Below the pieces are notes generated by a model, which made no database searches, was not told where the DNA came from, and saw nothing but the letters and a program-made list of their open reading frames with translations. The translations under genes and the position numbers were made by a program. Source: a virus. From it: DNA of 63,049 bases. The first letter of the stretch is position 1. Each line of letters opens with the position of its first letter. Below are positions 6,345 through 14,289 of the stretch, piece by piece. The stretch spans positions 1-63,049 of IMG/VR virus record IMGVR_UViG_3300027782_000082, one strand, 5' to 3'.

Positions 6345-7454
6345 ATGGCATCCAAAGACACCGTAGACAGTCGTACTGTCAAAATTTCAGAAGCTCGTAC
6401 GCTCATCCGCAAAGCTATCAGCAAGCGCCGTCCGGTGTTTATTTGGGGACCTCCGGGTGTGGGCAAGAGCGATCTCGTTGGGCAGATTGCCGACGACTTG
6501 AATGGCATCACCATCGACATGCGCATGGCGCTGATGGAACCTACCGACATCAAGGGCATCCCTTATTACAACGCCACCGAAAATACCATGAAGTGGGCTC
6601 CCCCGTCGGACTTGCCCACTGTGGAATTTGCCAGCCAGTATGACATCGTCATCCTGTTCCTAGATGAGCTTAACTCTGCTCCCCCTGCTGTACAAGCCGC
6701 GGCATACCAACTGGTGCTGAACCGTCGTGTTGGACAGTATGTGCTGCCGGACAATGTTGTTGTGGTTGCCGCAGGTAACCGACTCAGCGACAAGGGTGTT
6801 GCATATCGCATGCCTAGCCCACTTGCCAATCGTTTCGTACACGTTGAGCTCCATGTGGACTTTCCAGACTGGCAAGTTTGGGCTGTTAAGAACCAGATCC
6901 ACCCTGACGTGGTTGGTTACCTGAGCTACCAGAAAGCAGACTTGTTCCAGTTTGATCCGCAGGTACACGACCGTTCGTTTGGTACTCCGCGCTCTTGGTC
7001 ATTCGTGTCCGACTTGTTGGACGACCAGATGACTGACAACCAACAGAGCGACTTGGTTGCTGGTTGCGTTGGCTCTGGACTGAGCGTCAAGTTTATGGCA
7101 CACCGTAAGGTTGCGGCTCGCTTGCCTAATCCAACTGACGTGCTAGCTGGTAAAGTTACCACGATGGATGTGAAAGAGATTTCCGCCAAGTTCAGTTTGG
7201 TGACTGCTATGTGCTACGAGCTCAAAGCGGCTTATGACAGCCTTAACAAGGAAAAGAAGCTGGATGCATGGCACCCAATGTGCGAGCATTTCATCCAGTT
7301 CATGATGGACAATATGGAAAAAGAGATCGTTGTTATGGGTGCCGCTACTGCGCTCAAGACATATGAGCTCAAGTTCGATTATCGTAAGCTCAAGAACTTC
7401 AAAGAGTTCTACGACAAGTTTGCCCATCTTATCGTTGACGTGGATGCCAAGTAA
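6345..7454 (+). CDS. MoxR-family AAA+ ATPase
   Basis: A 369-residue AAA+ protein. Walker A is GPPGVGKSD (about residues 35-43), Walker B is ILFLDELN (about 104-111) and sensor 1 is VVVAAGN near 141-147. The MoxR-type segment IDMRMALMEPTDIKGIP lies between the Walker motifs, and PLANRF supplies the arginine finger. MoxR ATPases act as chaperones that remodel or insert metal into partner proteins, and they are typically paired with a VWA-domain protein. Here the next gene (7558) has such a domain. The gene has a consensus promoter and a GAGGAAAA ribosome-binding site. The substrate of the pair in this phage is unknown. Confidence 0.85.
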   Translation: MASKDTVDSRTVKISEARTLIRKAISKRRPVFIWGPPGVGKSDLVGQIADDLNGITIDMRMALMEPTDIKGIPYYNATENTMKWAPPSDLPTVEFASQYDIVILFLDELNSAPPAVQAAAYQLVLNRRVGQYVLPDNVVVVAAGNRLSDKGVAYRMPSPLANRFVHVELHVDFPDWQVWAVKNQIHPDVVGYLSYQKADLFQFDPQVHDRSFGTPRSWSFVSDLLDDQMTDNQQSDLVAGCVGSGLSVKFMAHRKVAARLPNPTDVLAGKVTTMDVKEISAKFSLVTAMCYELKAAYDSLNKEKKLDAWHPMCEHFIQFMMDNMEKEIVVMGAATALKTYELKFDYRKLKNFKEFYDKFAHLIVDVDAK

Positions 7455-7461
7455 GATGGGT

Positions 7462-7492
7462 GGAGAGCAATCTTTTAGCGGGGTTGCTCTCC
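7462..7492 (+). terminator. Hairpin after the MoxR gene
   Basis: GGAGAGCAA (7462-7470) pairs with TTGCTCTCC (7484-7492) around a 13-nt loop, followed by AATTTATG. It is a probable terminator with a weak T-tract, just before the promoter at 7504. Confidence 0.6.
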
Positions 7493-7503
7493 AATTTATG
7501 TGG

Positions 7504-7532
7504 TTGACAGTGAGTCCAAACTGTCGTACAAT
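7504..7532 (+). promoter_or_regulatory. Sigma70-type promoter for the VWA/metallopeptidase gene
   Basis: TTGACA (7504-7509), 17-nt spacer, TACAAT (7527-7532). ATG 7558 follows 25 nt later with AAAGGAG as ribosome-binding site. Confidence 0.85.
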
Positions 7533-7557
7533 ATATAAACACTAAAGGAGCATCCAC

Positions 7558-8727
7558 ATGCAACATAAACTTTCAGCTTCAGACCGTATTACCAAAGCTC
7601 GTGTGCGCATGCTACTCAAGCATGGGTTCTTTGGGCAGATTGCTACTCGTTTGCAATTGGTTGAAGAGCCTGGTATTCCTACTGCGGCGGTGGATGGAAA
7701 GAAATTCTATTACAATGCGGACTTCGTACAGAAGCTCAGCGATGACGAACTAGTGTTCTTGGTTGGACATGAAGTTGGACATTGCGTGTGGCAACATTTC
7801 TTGCGACGCGGTGATCGTCGACGCGACGTTTGGAACATGGCTGGTGACTTTGTGATCAACCAGATCCTTGTAGACGAACGCATTGGTGCCCAGATCAAGG
7901 CTGTTCCTATCCTGCTCGATAACAAGTATCGCGGCATGGCTAGTGAGGAAGTCTACGAAGAACTGATGAAGAACGCTGTCAAGATCCAAGCCACACTTGA
8001 TATCCATATGGATGGTGACGGCAATGAAGATGGTGAAGGCGAAGGAAAAGGTTTCAAAGGTGAGCCTCTTACTGAAGAAGAAAAGAAAGCTCTAAGCGAC
8101 GAGCTCAAAGAAGCTGTACTGCAAGCGGCACAGGCTAGCGGCGCTGGCAACATTCCAAAAGGCTTCCAGCGTCTGATCAACGATATCACTGCGCCCAAGA
8201 TGAACTGGCGCGATATGTTGAAGATCCAGCTTAACAGTATCATCAAGAACGACTACTCGTTCATGCGTCCTAATCGCAAGGGATGGCATATTGGTGCTGT
8301 ACTGCCTGGCATGTTACCCGGCGACGAAGTGAACATTGCTATTGCTATTGATACTTCTGGATCCATTAGCGAGAGCATGCTCAAAGACTTTTTAGGTGAG
8401 ATTGCTGGCATCATGGATCAGTTTGATTCTTACATTGTGCGTGTCTTCCAATTTGACACTCATGTGTATGGTGAAGAGATCTTCTCGAGTGATTCTAACA
8501 GTGACATCCGTACTTACGAAGTACGTGGTGGTGGCGGTACTGACTTTGAAGTGATCTTTAGTCACTTGAAGAACGAAGACGTAACGCCAAATCAATTGGT
8601 AGTGTTCACAGATGGCGAACCCTGGGGTAGCTGGGGCGATGCTGACTACTGCGATACGCTGTGGATCGTGCATAGCAATTCCAACAAGAAAGCTCCGTTT
8701 GGTGTCACTACCCACTACGAAGCGTAA
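7558..8727 (+). CDS. Metallopeptidase-like protein with C-terminal VWA domain (DUF2201 type)
   Basis: A 389-residue protein. The N-terminal part carries a zinc-peptidase-like HEVGHCVWQH motif (about residues 71-80). The middle is an acidic linker (DGDGNEDGEGEGKG). The C-terminal domain has a VWA-type MIDAS, IAIDTSGSIS (near 262-271), and VFTDGEPWG near 350. This two-part layout is typical of predicted metal-dependent peptidases that partner MoxR ATPases. Although it follows the MoxR gene directly, it has its own consensus promoter and terminator, so the two can be expressed in different amounts. The peptidase activity is predicted from HExxH only; a target is not known. Confidence 0.8.
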   Translation: MQHKLSASDRITKARVRMLLKHGFFGQIATRLQLVEEPGIPTAAVDGKKFYYNADFVQKLSDDELVFLVGHEVGHCVWQHFLRRGDRRRDVWNMAGDFVINQILVDERIGAQIKAVPILLDNKYRGMASEEVYEELMKNAVKIQATLDIHMDGDGNEDGEGEGKGFKGEPLTEEEKKALSDELKEAVLQAAQASGAGNIPKGFQRLINDITAPKMNWRDMLKIQLNSIIKNDYSFMRPNRKGWHIGAVLPGMLPGDEVNIAIAIDTSGSISESMLKDFLGEIAGIMDQFDSYIVRVFQFDTHVYGEEIFSSDSNSDIRTYEVRGGGGTDFEVIFSHLKNEDVTPNQLVVFTDGEPWGSWGDADYCDTLWIVHSNSNKKAPFGVTTHYEA

Positions 8728-8753
8728 GACTTAGAGTTGCTCCGTCTAAGTCT
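8727..8753 (+). repeat. Inverted repeat at the end of the VWA gene
   Basis: AGACTTAGA (8727-8735) and TCTAAGTCT (8745-8753) are perfect complements. The stem sits directly upstream of the terminator hairpin and begins at the last base of the stop codon. Confidence 0.6.
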
Positions 8754-8756
8754 TCA

Positions 8757-8787
8757 AATAGCGGCTCTTCGGAGCCGCTATTCTTTT
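8757..8787 (+). terminator. Rho-independent terminator with UUCG tetraloop
   Basis: AATAGCGGCTC (8757-8767), loop TTCG, GAGCCGCTATT (8772-8782), then CTTTT. This is an 11-bp perfect stem with a stable UUCG loop and a short U-tract. Confidence 0.9.
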
Positions 8788-8820
8788 CAAAAACCCTAGA
8801 CCTGGCTTTTGACACATACC

Positions 8821-8828
8821 ATTAAATA
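8821..8828 (+). promoter_or_regulatory. Late-promoter-like box ATTAAATA
   Basis: A TAAATA core 42 nt before ATG 8870. A TTGACA hexamer at 8809 has no -10 box at proper spacing, so the TAAATA box is the better promoter candidate. Confidence 0.4.
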
Positions 8829-8869
8829 AATGCATGGTTAACTAACCAACCGTCAGAAGGAGACAAATC

Positions 8870-9079
8870 ATGAACTTGAATATTAACGATCTGGCCACAA
8901 TGGCCAATGTAATTGATCTTGCAACACAGCGCGGTGCATTCCGTGCAAACGAACTAAAGGCAGTGGGCGAGTTGTTTGAGAAGATCACTGCGTTTGTTAA
9001 GGCTGCACAAGAGCAAGCCAAGAAGGAAGAAGAAGAAGCCGCGGCAGCGCCTGCTGATGCGCCCAAGGAAGGTGAATAA
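8870..9079 (+). CDS. Small acidic coiled-coil protein (69 aa)
   Basis: Good ribosome-binding site (AGAAGGAGA). The protein is helical throughout: MNLNINDLATMANVIDLATQ, then a heptad-like AFRANELKAVGELFEKITAF, and a Glu/Ala-rich tail (EQAKKEEEEAAAAPADAPKE). It resembles small helical phage proteins in overall build only. It lies 2 nt upstream of the next gene, so the two are co-translated. No function recognised. Confidence 0.7.
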   Translation: MNLNINDLATMANVIDLATQRGAFRANELKAVGELFEKITAFVKAAQEQAKKEEEEAAAAPADAPKEGE

Positions 9080-9081
9080 AA

Positions 9082-9666
9082 ATGAGTGCATTTATCAAGC
9101 ATATTGGCAAATCAGCCAATAACAAGAAACTGGTAGTGGTATTCAGAGAACTGCCAGATGCACCAGATCAGGCCTTGGTGGTGTTTACACAAGACTTGAA
9201 ACCAGAATTGTCAGATGAACTGATGCACATCGTAGAAAACCAAGGTCAGTCCGATATGGATTTCTACAAGGTCGCTTCACGTACTTCTTTCATCAATGGT
9301 GGCCAGGTGCTAGAAGACCTACACAAGCGTGGTGTGCTATCCAAGGTTCCTGTAACTGAAATCACAATGACGCCTTTGCCAAATGTTACCATCTCACTCA
9401 CTGATCTTAATGCACAGTTGAAGCAGATGATTCCACAAAAGACCACCAGCGGTGATATCAGCGGTGAAGCTGACGTGCCACCATTGACACAACGATCTGC
9501 ACCAGGTACACTGGATGACAAGACCATTGCTGAAGGTATGCGTCGTCAGGCGTTGCAGTTTGAATTCGAAGCCAAGAAGCTGAGAGAAGAAGCAGATTCG
9601 TTGGATCCATCACGACCAGGTCGTCCTCGTAAGGGCGCCGATGCCAAGACCGCTGTTGAAGCATGA
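9082..9666 (+). CDS. Hypothetical protein (194 aa)
   Basis: A 194-residue protein with a mixed alpha/beta N-terminal half (KKLVVVFRELPDAPDQALVV). The middle contains ITMTPLPNVTISLTDLNAQL. The C-terminal helix is charged (QALQFEFEAKKLREEADSL) and followed by the basic tail GRPRKGADAKTA, which could bind DNA. It follows the coiled-coil protein by 2 nt and overlaps the next gene by 4 nt (ATGA), so it is part of a compact operon. No domain recognised. Confidence 0.7.
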   Translation: MSAFIKHIGKSANNKKLVVVFRELPDAPDQALVVFTQDLKPELSDELMHIVENQGQSDMDFYKVASRTSFINGGQVLEDLHKRGVLSKVPVTEITMTPLPNVTISLTDLNAQLKQMIPQKTTSGDISGEADVPPLTQRSAPGTLDDKTIAEGMRRQALQFEFEAKKLREEADSLDPSRPGRPRKGADAKTAVEA

Positions 9667-9938
9667 CAACTGAAAACGTCTTAGAATCGATTGCTACAGA
9701 AAGAAATAGGCAGAAGGACCTCTGGGGATCTGAGTACGACCTGAAACATGGTCCGAATGATTGGTCAGCGATCGCTTCTTCCTATCTCAATGCAGAAGTG
9801 TCCAACAAGGGTAGATCTCCGGATAGTTCTCAGTGGCGCGACTCCATGATAAAGGCAGCGGCAGTTATTGTGGCGGCGCTGGAGCACGAAAAAAACATGT
9901 GCAACCGTGGCCAACTAACAGATAATGATACCCAATAA
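9663..9938 (+). CDS. Small phage protein of the ERxRQ...NDW type (91 aa)
   Basis: Begins MTTENVLESIATERNRQKDLWG and contains HGPNDWSAIASSYLNAE and a C-terminal helix MIKAAAVIVAALEHE. The ERxRQ start, the NDW segment and a helix ending in AALE recur in small phage proteins distantly reminiscent of MazG-like NTP pyrophosphohydrolases. Metal-binding glutamates of true MazG are not obvious, so enzymatic activity is uncertain. It overlaps the upstream gene by 4 nt. Confidence 0.55.
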   Translation: MTTENVLESIATERNRQKDLWGSEYDLKHGPNDWSAIASSYLNAEVSNKGRSPDSSQWRDSMIKAAAVIVAALEHEKNMCNRGQLTDNDTQ

Positions 9939-9949
9939 AGGACTGATCG

Positions 9950-10252
9950 GTGGCTATAAAAAAGAAAGATCGAAGTTTCGAAGAATTGCTAGGCGATGTG
10001 GTCTGGGATGATGTTCCTATTGATTACATCGAGCAGGTTACCATCTATCTTGACGGTGGCGAGATGTTGGTCATCAAACAAGAAGAACTCAAAGGAATTA
10101 AAAACACCAGCGAGCTATTCAATGTCAGCGGACTGGACCAATTGGTAAGTCGAGTCAAGAACATTGATGTTAAAATGGATACTGAGAAACTGAAGCATGC
10201 TGTTCATAAACATGTTCGCACCTTATTGGGTAAACATTTTTCTGATGATTGA
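9950..10252 (+). CDS. Hypothetical protein (100 aa), GTG start
   Basis: The GTG at 9950 is preceded by AAAGGA at proper spacing. The protein (MAIKKKDRSFEELLGDVVWD...) is mostly helical, with a basic start and a C terminus rich in Lys and His (KLKHAVHKHVRTLLGKHF). A central YIEQVTIYLDGGEMLVIKQ beta hairpin is visible. No motif identifies a function. It is the last gene before the ThyX promoter. Confidence 0.65.
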   Translation: MAIKKKDRSFEELLGDVVWDDVPIDYIEQVTIYLDGGEMLVIKQEELKGIKNTSELFNVSGLDQLVSRVKNIDVKMDTEKLKHAVHKHVRTLLGKHFSDD

Positions 10253-10264
10253 GCAAAAATATTC

Positions 10265-10293
10265 TTGCATATACACACGTGATGTCTTATAAT
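10265..10293 (+). promoter_or_regulatory. Sigma70-type promoter for thyX
   Basis: TTGCAT (10265-10270), 17-nt spacer, exact TATAAT (10288-10293), 24 nt before the GTG start at 10318. Confidence 0.8.
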
Positions 10294-10317
10294 AAGATAT
10301 CATATTAGGAGCAACTC

Positions 10318-11208
10318 GTGGCAGAAGAAAAATCAAAATGGCTGACTTGGGAAGATGTCCAGGGCAACAATGCACGTAAAGTACACGACAACGGATTCGT
10401 TGTGCTAGTGGATCATATGGGCAGTGACGCTGATATTGCCGAAGCCGCTCGCATCAGCTACGGGCAAGGCACAAAAACAATCAATGATGATCGCAATCTA
10501 ATACGCTATCTAATGCGTCATCAACATACCACACCGTTTGAAATGTGCGAAGTCAAGTTCATGATCAAGATGCCAATCTTTATCATGCGACAGCTGGTAC
10601 GTCATCGTACTGCCAGCATCAACGAATACTCTGGTCGCTACAGCGAAATGAGTGATGAGTTTTATGTGCCCGATTCTGAATACCTTGCGCCACAAAGCCA
10701 GACCAATCGGCAAGGGCGCGATGGTGAAATGGATGTTGGTACCAAGGTACGTGTGCTTGCTCGCATGGAACATGTGAACAAGATTTCATACGATGCATAT
10801 CAAGATCAACTTGAAGATGAACTCAGCAGAGAACTTGCACGTATCACGCTACCACTAAACAACTACACAATCATCTACTGGAAGGCCAATCTAAAGAACT
10901 TCCTGCATATGATTCGCCTACGTGCAGACAGTCATGCACAGCAAGAGATCCAGGACTTTGCCAATGCCATGTATGAGCTGGCCAAGCCGTTGTTTCCTAT
11001 CGCATGCGAAGCTTGGGAAGACTATCAACAGGATGGTATGTACCTTAGTCGCCAGGAAGCTGAAATGCTACGTGCATTTATCAACAAAGACAAATGGATG
11101 GATTACGAATCAGGAATGAGAAATGACAAAGCTATCAGAGCACAACACGGAATTAGTCAACGAGAACTCGACGAGTTCCGTACTAAGTTCGGGCTCGGAA
11201 GTCCTTAA
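10318..11208 (+). CDS. thyX: FAD-dependent thymidylate synthase ThyX
   Basis: A 296-residue protein with the ThyX signature RHRTASINEYSGRYSE (near residues 94-110). The RHRxxS segment binds FAD and dUMP. Other conserved parts are HTTPFEMCEVKFMIKMP upstream and IRLRADSHAQQEI downstream, the dUMP/folate face of the fold. The enzyme makes dTMP from dUMP with methylene-tetrahydrofolate, NADPH and FAD, supplying thymidine for phage DNA. GTG start with an AGGAG ribosome-binding site. The thioesterase gene starts within its 3' end (86-nt overlap). Confidence 0.93.
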   Translation: MAEEKSKWLTWEDVQGNNARKVHDNGFVVLVDHMGSDADIAEAARISYGQGTKTINDDRNLIRYLMRHQHTTPFEMCEVKFMIKMPIFIMRQLVRHRTASINEYSGRYSEMSDEFYVPDSEYLAPQSQTNRQGRDGEMDVGTKVRVLARMEHVNKISYDAYQDQLEDELSRELARITLPLNNYTIIYWKANLKNFLHMIRLRADSHAQQEIQDFANAMYELAKPLFPIACEAWEDYQQDGMYLSRQEAEMLRAFINKDKWMDYESGMRNDKAIRAQHGISQRELDEFRTKFGLGSP

Positions 11209-11644
11209 ACAACAAGGATACAGCCAACGTCGCAAAGACTGGAACGACTACATCTCGCATACTATGGATGTATGGTTCCGGTGGGACAACGACATGGAGG
11301 CCAGCTTCGCGTGGTATGTAGAACCAATGCACTTGAATGCTGCCAAGGTTCTACATGGTGGTGCCACAATGACATTCCTGGACCATTGTATGGGTGCGTT
11401 CTGTTATAACATGACTGAAGGCAAGTTTGCGCATACTGTACAACTGAGCACACAATTCCTTCATCCTGTACGTGCCAATAGATGGTTAATGTGCCATGTC
11501 ACACTGGCTGCTGGATCAAGGCAATTGATACAGTTAGAATCTATAGCGTATCAGCAGGATCTTGCCAAGTGGGGTACCATGGGTACTGTTGCTGCCAAGG
11601 CCCATGGTACGTTTGTTAACCCTAATAGACGTATCAAACCTTAG
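11123..11644 (+). CDS. PaaI-type hotdog thioesterase
   Basis: A 173-residue protein. After a nonconserved 35-residue start that overlaps thyX, the hotdog fold is recognisable. LNAAKVLHGGATMTFLDHCMG is the central helix with the H-G-G motif, followed by TVQLSTQFLHPVRANRWLMC and a final KAHGTFVN strand. PaaI/YbgC-type enzymes hydrolyse acyl-CoA or acyl-ACP thioesters. An AGGAATGAG site precedes ATG 11123, which supports the long overlap. A phage-encoded acyl carrier protein (14861) and desaturase (18403) nearby make an acyl-thioester substrate plausible. The exact substrate is unknown. Confidence 0.8.
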   Translation: MTKLSEHNTELVNENSTSSVLSSGSEVLKQQGYSQRRKDWNDYISHTMDVWFRWDNDMEASFAWYVEPMHLNAAKVLHGGATMTFLDHCMGAFCYNMTEGKFAHTVQLSTQFLHPVRANRWLMCHVTLAAGSRQLIQLESIAYQQDLAKWGTMGTVAAKAHGTFVNPNRRIKP

Positions 11645-11912
11645 CGTGGATTTCGTTACAGGAAATAGAATTTTCCTTGTTATACGTTTCAAGATCAGAT
11701 ACAAAAAGTAATACTGTTGGATCGTTTGCCCAGCGTTGATATATGTCTTCGTTTGGCCAAACATGGATATGGCGTAATGTATCAGAGTCTACTATCTTGT
11801 GTTCATATGACCATTTTGTACGATACATCTTTTGTTGATATGCTTCAAATGCGCCATCTTCAAAAAACTGTGCGTCTTTGTTCTTACGAAATGTTTTCTT
11901 AACTAGATACAT
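11634..11912 (-). CDS. Hypothetical protein (92 aa)
   Basis: The minus-strand ORF has a good ribosome-binding site (CAGGAG) before its ATG and converges on the thioesterase with an 11-nt overlap. The sequence MYLVKKTFRKNKDAQFFEDG..., followed by HVWPNEDIYQRWANDPTVLL, suggests a small alpha/beta fold similar in outline to dimeric ferredoxin-like (ABM/Dabb) proteins. That is only a structural impression. No catalytic residues can be assigned. Confidence 0.5.
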   Translation of the reverse strand: MYLVKKTFRKNKDAQFFEDGAFEAYQQKMYRTKWSYEHKIVDSDTLRHIHVWPNEDIYQRWANDPTVLLFVSDLETYNKENSISCNEIHAKV

Positions 11913-11938
11913 GCATGCTCCTGTAGTTTACAATCACG

Positions 11939-11946
11939 GTTAAATA
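11939..11946 (+). promoter_or_regulatory. Late-promoter-like box GTTAAATA
   Basis: A TAAATA core ending 5 nt before ATG 11952. If used, transcription would begin at or next to the start codon (leaderless). Confidence 0.4.
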
Positions 11947-11951
11947 ACACT

Positions 11952-12554
11952 ATGTATAATTTTCCTGTAGCACATCTTGATATCGATCTTAATAAGATAT
12001 ACAGTCTATGGAAAGACAAGTATCAAGCTGAACATCTTAAGAAGCCACAAAAAAATACTGTCAGTGTTGAACGCAGTGATCTGTCAGTATTTAACAACGA
12101 GCCGTGGGTAGTCGGTAGAGGATTGAAACCAGCTTCTGCGTTCTTTGGAGTAACTGGCCCAAACAGTTGCATGAATCCACATAAAGATCCTAGTAGTGAT
12201 CCAGAGGTAATTAAGAATGGATTTGTTTCGCATCCATGGGCGTTGAACATTCCTCTCACATGCGACGTCGGCAGCTACATGTCTTGGTATCGAGTCAAGC
12301 CTGGAAAGATCACCAGGCTTGAAGGTGAGAAGCATAGTCCTTATGGCAATGTGCGTGTGCCAATGGCAAATCTAGAAGACCTTGACCCTGTTGCCACTGT
12401 TTGCCTAGATCGTCCTATGCTGGTTAGCACAAGCGAGTGGCATGCTGTTGTCAACAACAACAATACTACTAGACTTATTTTCAGCTTAAGGTTTTCACCG
12501 ATTATGTCGTTGGCAGAGGCTGCTAAAGTTTTTAGTTCTTCAGCATCTCTTTAA
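11952..12554 (+). CDS. 2OG-Fe(II) oxygenase-like cupin protein (200 aa)
   Basis: A 200-residue protein with the layout of a double-stranded beta-helix dioxygenase. A PHKDPSSDPE segment (HxD at about residues 76-78) could supply two Fe ligands. A distal EWHAVVNN histidine near residue 160 could be the third. TTRLIFSLRF gives the 2-oxoglutarate-binding arginine. WALNIPLTCDVGSYMSWY forms the core strands. It is the first of five such proteins in the cluster. No ribosome-binding site is evident, consistent with the close TAAATA box. The substrate is unknown. Its last 23 nt overlap the convergent gene. Confidence 0.65.
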   Translation: MYNFPVAHLDIDLNKIYSLWKDKYQAEHLKKPQKNTVSVERSDLSVFNNEPWVVGRGLKPASAFFGVTGPNSCMNPHKDPSSDPEVIKNGFVSHPWALNIPLTCDVGSYMSWYRVKPGKITRLEGEKHSPYGNVRVPMANLEDLDPVATVCLDRPMLVSTSEWHAVVNNNNTTRLIFSLRFSPIMSLAEAAKVFSSSASL

Positions 12555-13353
12555 GATAAGCATCTGCTTCTTTGAAGTTTGTGGGAGATTTGTACGTTCG
12601 CTTAGGAAAAGAAGAAGCACGACACCATTGATCAATTGGCACGTTCAACTGTACTGTGACCTTATCCGGCCAGTTAAGTTCCATCTTTCCTTTTTGGTAC
12701 CATTCAACACCTAGTATGGCAGCTTTCTTTCGCCACTTCTCTTTAAGCATACGATATCGTATTGTAGATGCAACATACCAATCAAGCTGAGATTGTGTGA
12801 TCTCAAACTCGGCATCATTTGGAAGAGTCTGCCGAGCCATTCGTACCAACTGGAATATTGGATCAAAACTCTTTTCAATAAACACCACTCTTGCAGTACT
12901 GAGAAATTGATTCTCAACTGCGTTTTGTTTTTCTTGTAAATCTGGATGTACCGGTTCTGTATAGTAGCGTATAAAAGTTGAACGACTATTGATAAAAAGT
13001 GTATTAGCAAAAGCAATACGTTTATCAAATGCTGTTTCAATGGTATCAGTTGGTGTTTTAACTGATACATCTCCTTCAACTAGATACGGTTCCTCGTATG
13101 TAACAACGTCTCCTGGGCTAGTATACCCTCCAGTCCATCCAATGTCATTGACTCCTCTAACATTTAACAGCAAGTCTAAAAATCCTGCATAGTTTGGATC
13201 TCGCATTGAACGGCGATGCCAATATAAAAATATGTCATATGAAGTTGTACCTGGTGCTTCAACGAAGATGATTGGACGCTGCCACTTCATGTCAATTGCC
13301 GCATTATCATTTGCACGGGTGCTTGTAAAAGCGTTGGGAATAAGGTGTCTCAT
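12532..13353 (-). CDS. Unknown protein, possible sulfotransferase-like fold (273 aa)
   Basis: A 273-residue protein in a two-gene minus-strand unit with the fatty-acid hydroxylase (2 nt between them). I do not recognise a family with confidence. The N-terminal IIFVEAPGTTSYDIFLYWH resembles the PAPS-binding loop of sulfotransferases (G-T-T after a beta strand). A later ARVVFIEKSFDPIFQLVRMA resembles their second PAPS-binding segment. Both matches are weak and the key Lys/Arg is missing from the first. The C-terminal half is helical and basic. It could equally be a novel enzyme of the cluster. Confidence 0.5.
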   Translation of the reverse strand: MRHLIPNAFTSTRANDNAAIDMKWQRPIIFVEAPGTTSYDIFLYWHRRSMRDPNYAGFLDLLLNVRGVNDIGWTGGYTSPGDVVTYEEPYLVEGDVSVKTPTDTIETAFDKRIAFANTLFINSRSTFIRYYTEPVHPDLQEKQNAVENQFLSTARVVFIEKSFDPIFQLVRMARQTLPNDAEFEITQSQLDWYVASTIRYRMLKEKWRKKAAILGVEWYQKGKMELNWPDKVTVQLNVPIDQWCRASSFPKRTYKSPTNFKEADAYLKEMLKN

Positions 13354-13355
13354 GT

Positions 13356-13817
13356 TTATCCGTTATGAGGTTTGTATGTGTTAAAGAGTTTATCCCATAG
13401 TGGAATAAACAGTCCGTAATTTTTACGTTGATGTCTGTGATGCACCAAGTGCCACTTGCCACTTGTTAGCCATGGGTACCAATCAAATTTAGGATTATGT
13501 TCGATTACTTCTTGTAACAAGGCCGCCCAAAAATAATAGAAGATACTAACCCACCAATGTCCTGTTACTGCTGAGAATATAAGTGTTGGTATGACTTCTG
13601 TGATCCATAAGTCCACGGTGCTTTTCCAAGTGTCGTTGTAGAGCAACAGGTTGTTCCAATGCCATGTGGTTCCACCGTGCCTATTGATATACAAATGATG
13701 GTCCTGATGGAACTTGTTAACAAAAGGAATACGATGTCCAGCGCGATGTATCCAGTACAAACAAAATGTCCATAACAGGAAAACTAACGGATATTCAATC
13801 ATCTCAATCAATTCCAT
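13356..13817 (-). CDS. Fatty-acid hydroxylase / sterol-desaturase family membrane di-iron protein
   Basis: The start ATG at 13817 sits 9 nt after AGGAG, better than the TTG at 13826. The 153 residues include hydrophobic segments (YPLVFLLWTFCLYWI and LIFSAVTGHWWVSIFYYFW). The histidine boxes of the family are HRAGH (about 24-28), HQDHH (about 37-41) and HLVHHRH near 126-132, plus EHN in between. Such enzymes bind two irons at the membrane face and hydroxylate or desaturate lipid chains. The protein is shorter than typical members (200+ residues) but retains all boxes. Its neighbours suggest an acyl substrate. Confidence 0.8.
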   Translation of the reverse strand: MELIEMIEYPLVFLLWTFCLYWIHRAGHRIPFVNKFHQDHHLYINRHGGTTWHWNNLLLYNDTWKSTVDLWITEVIPTLIFSAVTGHWWVSIFYYFWAALLQEVIEHNPKFDWYPWLTSGKWHLVHHRHQRKNYGLFIPLWDKLFNTYKPHNG

Positions 13818-13833
13818 GCGTCGCAACTCCTAC

Positions 13834-13841
13834 GATAAATA
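13834..13841 (+). promoter_or_regulatory. Late-promoter-like box GATAAATA
   Basis: A 7/8 match to TATAAATA, 22 nt before ATG 13864, in the short divergent gap between the hydroxylase and the oxygenase/ACP operon. A TATAAT at 13846 lacks a -35 partner. Confidence 0.5.
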
Positions 13842-13863
13842 CTAGTATAATGAGGTACAGCAA

Positions 13864-14289
13864 ATGATGATGCTATTACGCAAATGGAATGGAAAATTTC
13901 CTTCCATCAACGATTCCAAAACTGACGTATGGTTTGGAAACGCATCATCATCAATTCGTACATGGATACTTAGCTACTCTAGCCTAACCTGGGGTTGCGC
14001 CAATTCAACAGGGTATCTAGGACATTGGGAAACTGTAACAGATTCGGCATGCTATCAGTGGCGCTGTTGGACATCCACAGACATGTTAAAGTTAGCATAT
14101 CTAAAAAATACAGATAGGTTCAAAGCCGAAAAAGAAGCTGTTGATTCTTTATCAAAAGAATTAGACCTCGCGATGTACGATCATATATTTGAAATTGAAA
14201 TTAGCAAAGACCCAGCAGGTATGTTTGCTGGCGAACTTGAGAGTCTAATTGAAATGTATCATCCAGAATTGATAAAGGGGAACAGCTGA
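13864..14289 (+). CDS. Hypothetical protein heading the oxygenase/ACP operon (141 aa)
   Basis: Starts with two successive ATG codons (13864 and 13867). The first half is rich in Trp, Ser and Asn (KTDVWFGNASSSIRTWILSY, WGCANSTGYLGHWETV). The second half is charged and helical (KAEKEAVDSLSKELDLAMYD). The stop overlaps the next start (TGATG). No family recognised. As first gene of a five-gene operon with two oxygenase-like proteins, an ACP and a TauD homologue, it may be a dedicated partner. Confidence 0.6.
   Translation: MMMLLRKWNGKFPSINDSKTDVWFGNASSSIRTWILSYSSLTWGCANSTGYLGHWETVTDSACYQWRCWTSTDMLKLAYLKNTDRFKAEKEAVDSLSKELDLAMYDHIFEIEISKDPAGMFAGELESLIEMYHPELIKGNS

Noticed and set aside
8809-8840. 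Sigma70 promoter before 8870
   Set aside because: TTGACA is present, but no -10 hexamer is found at 16-18 nt; the TAAATA box is a better candidate.
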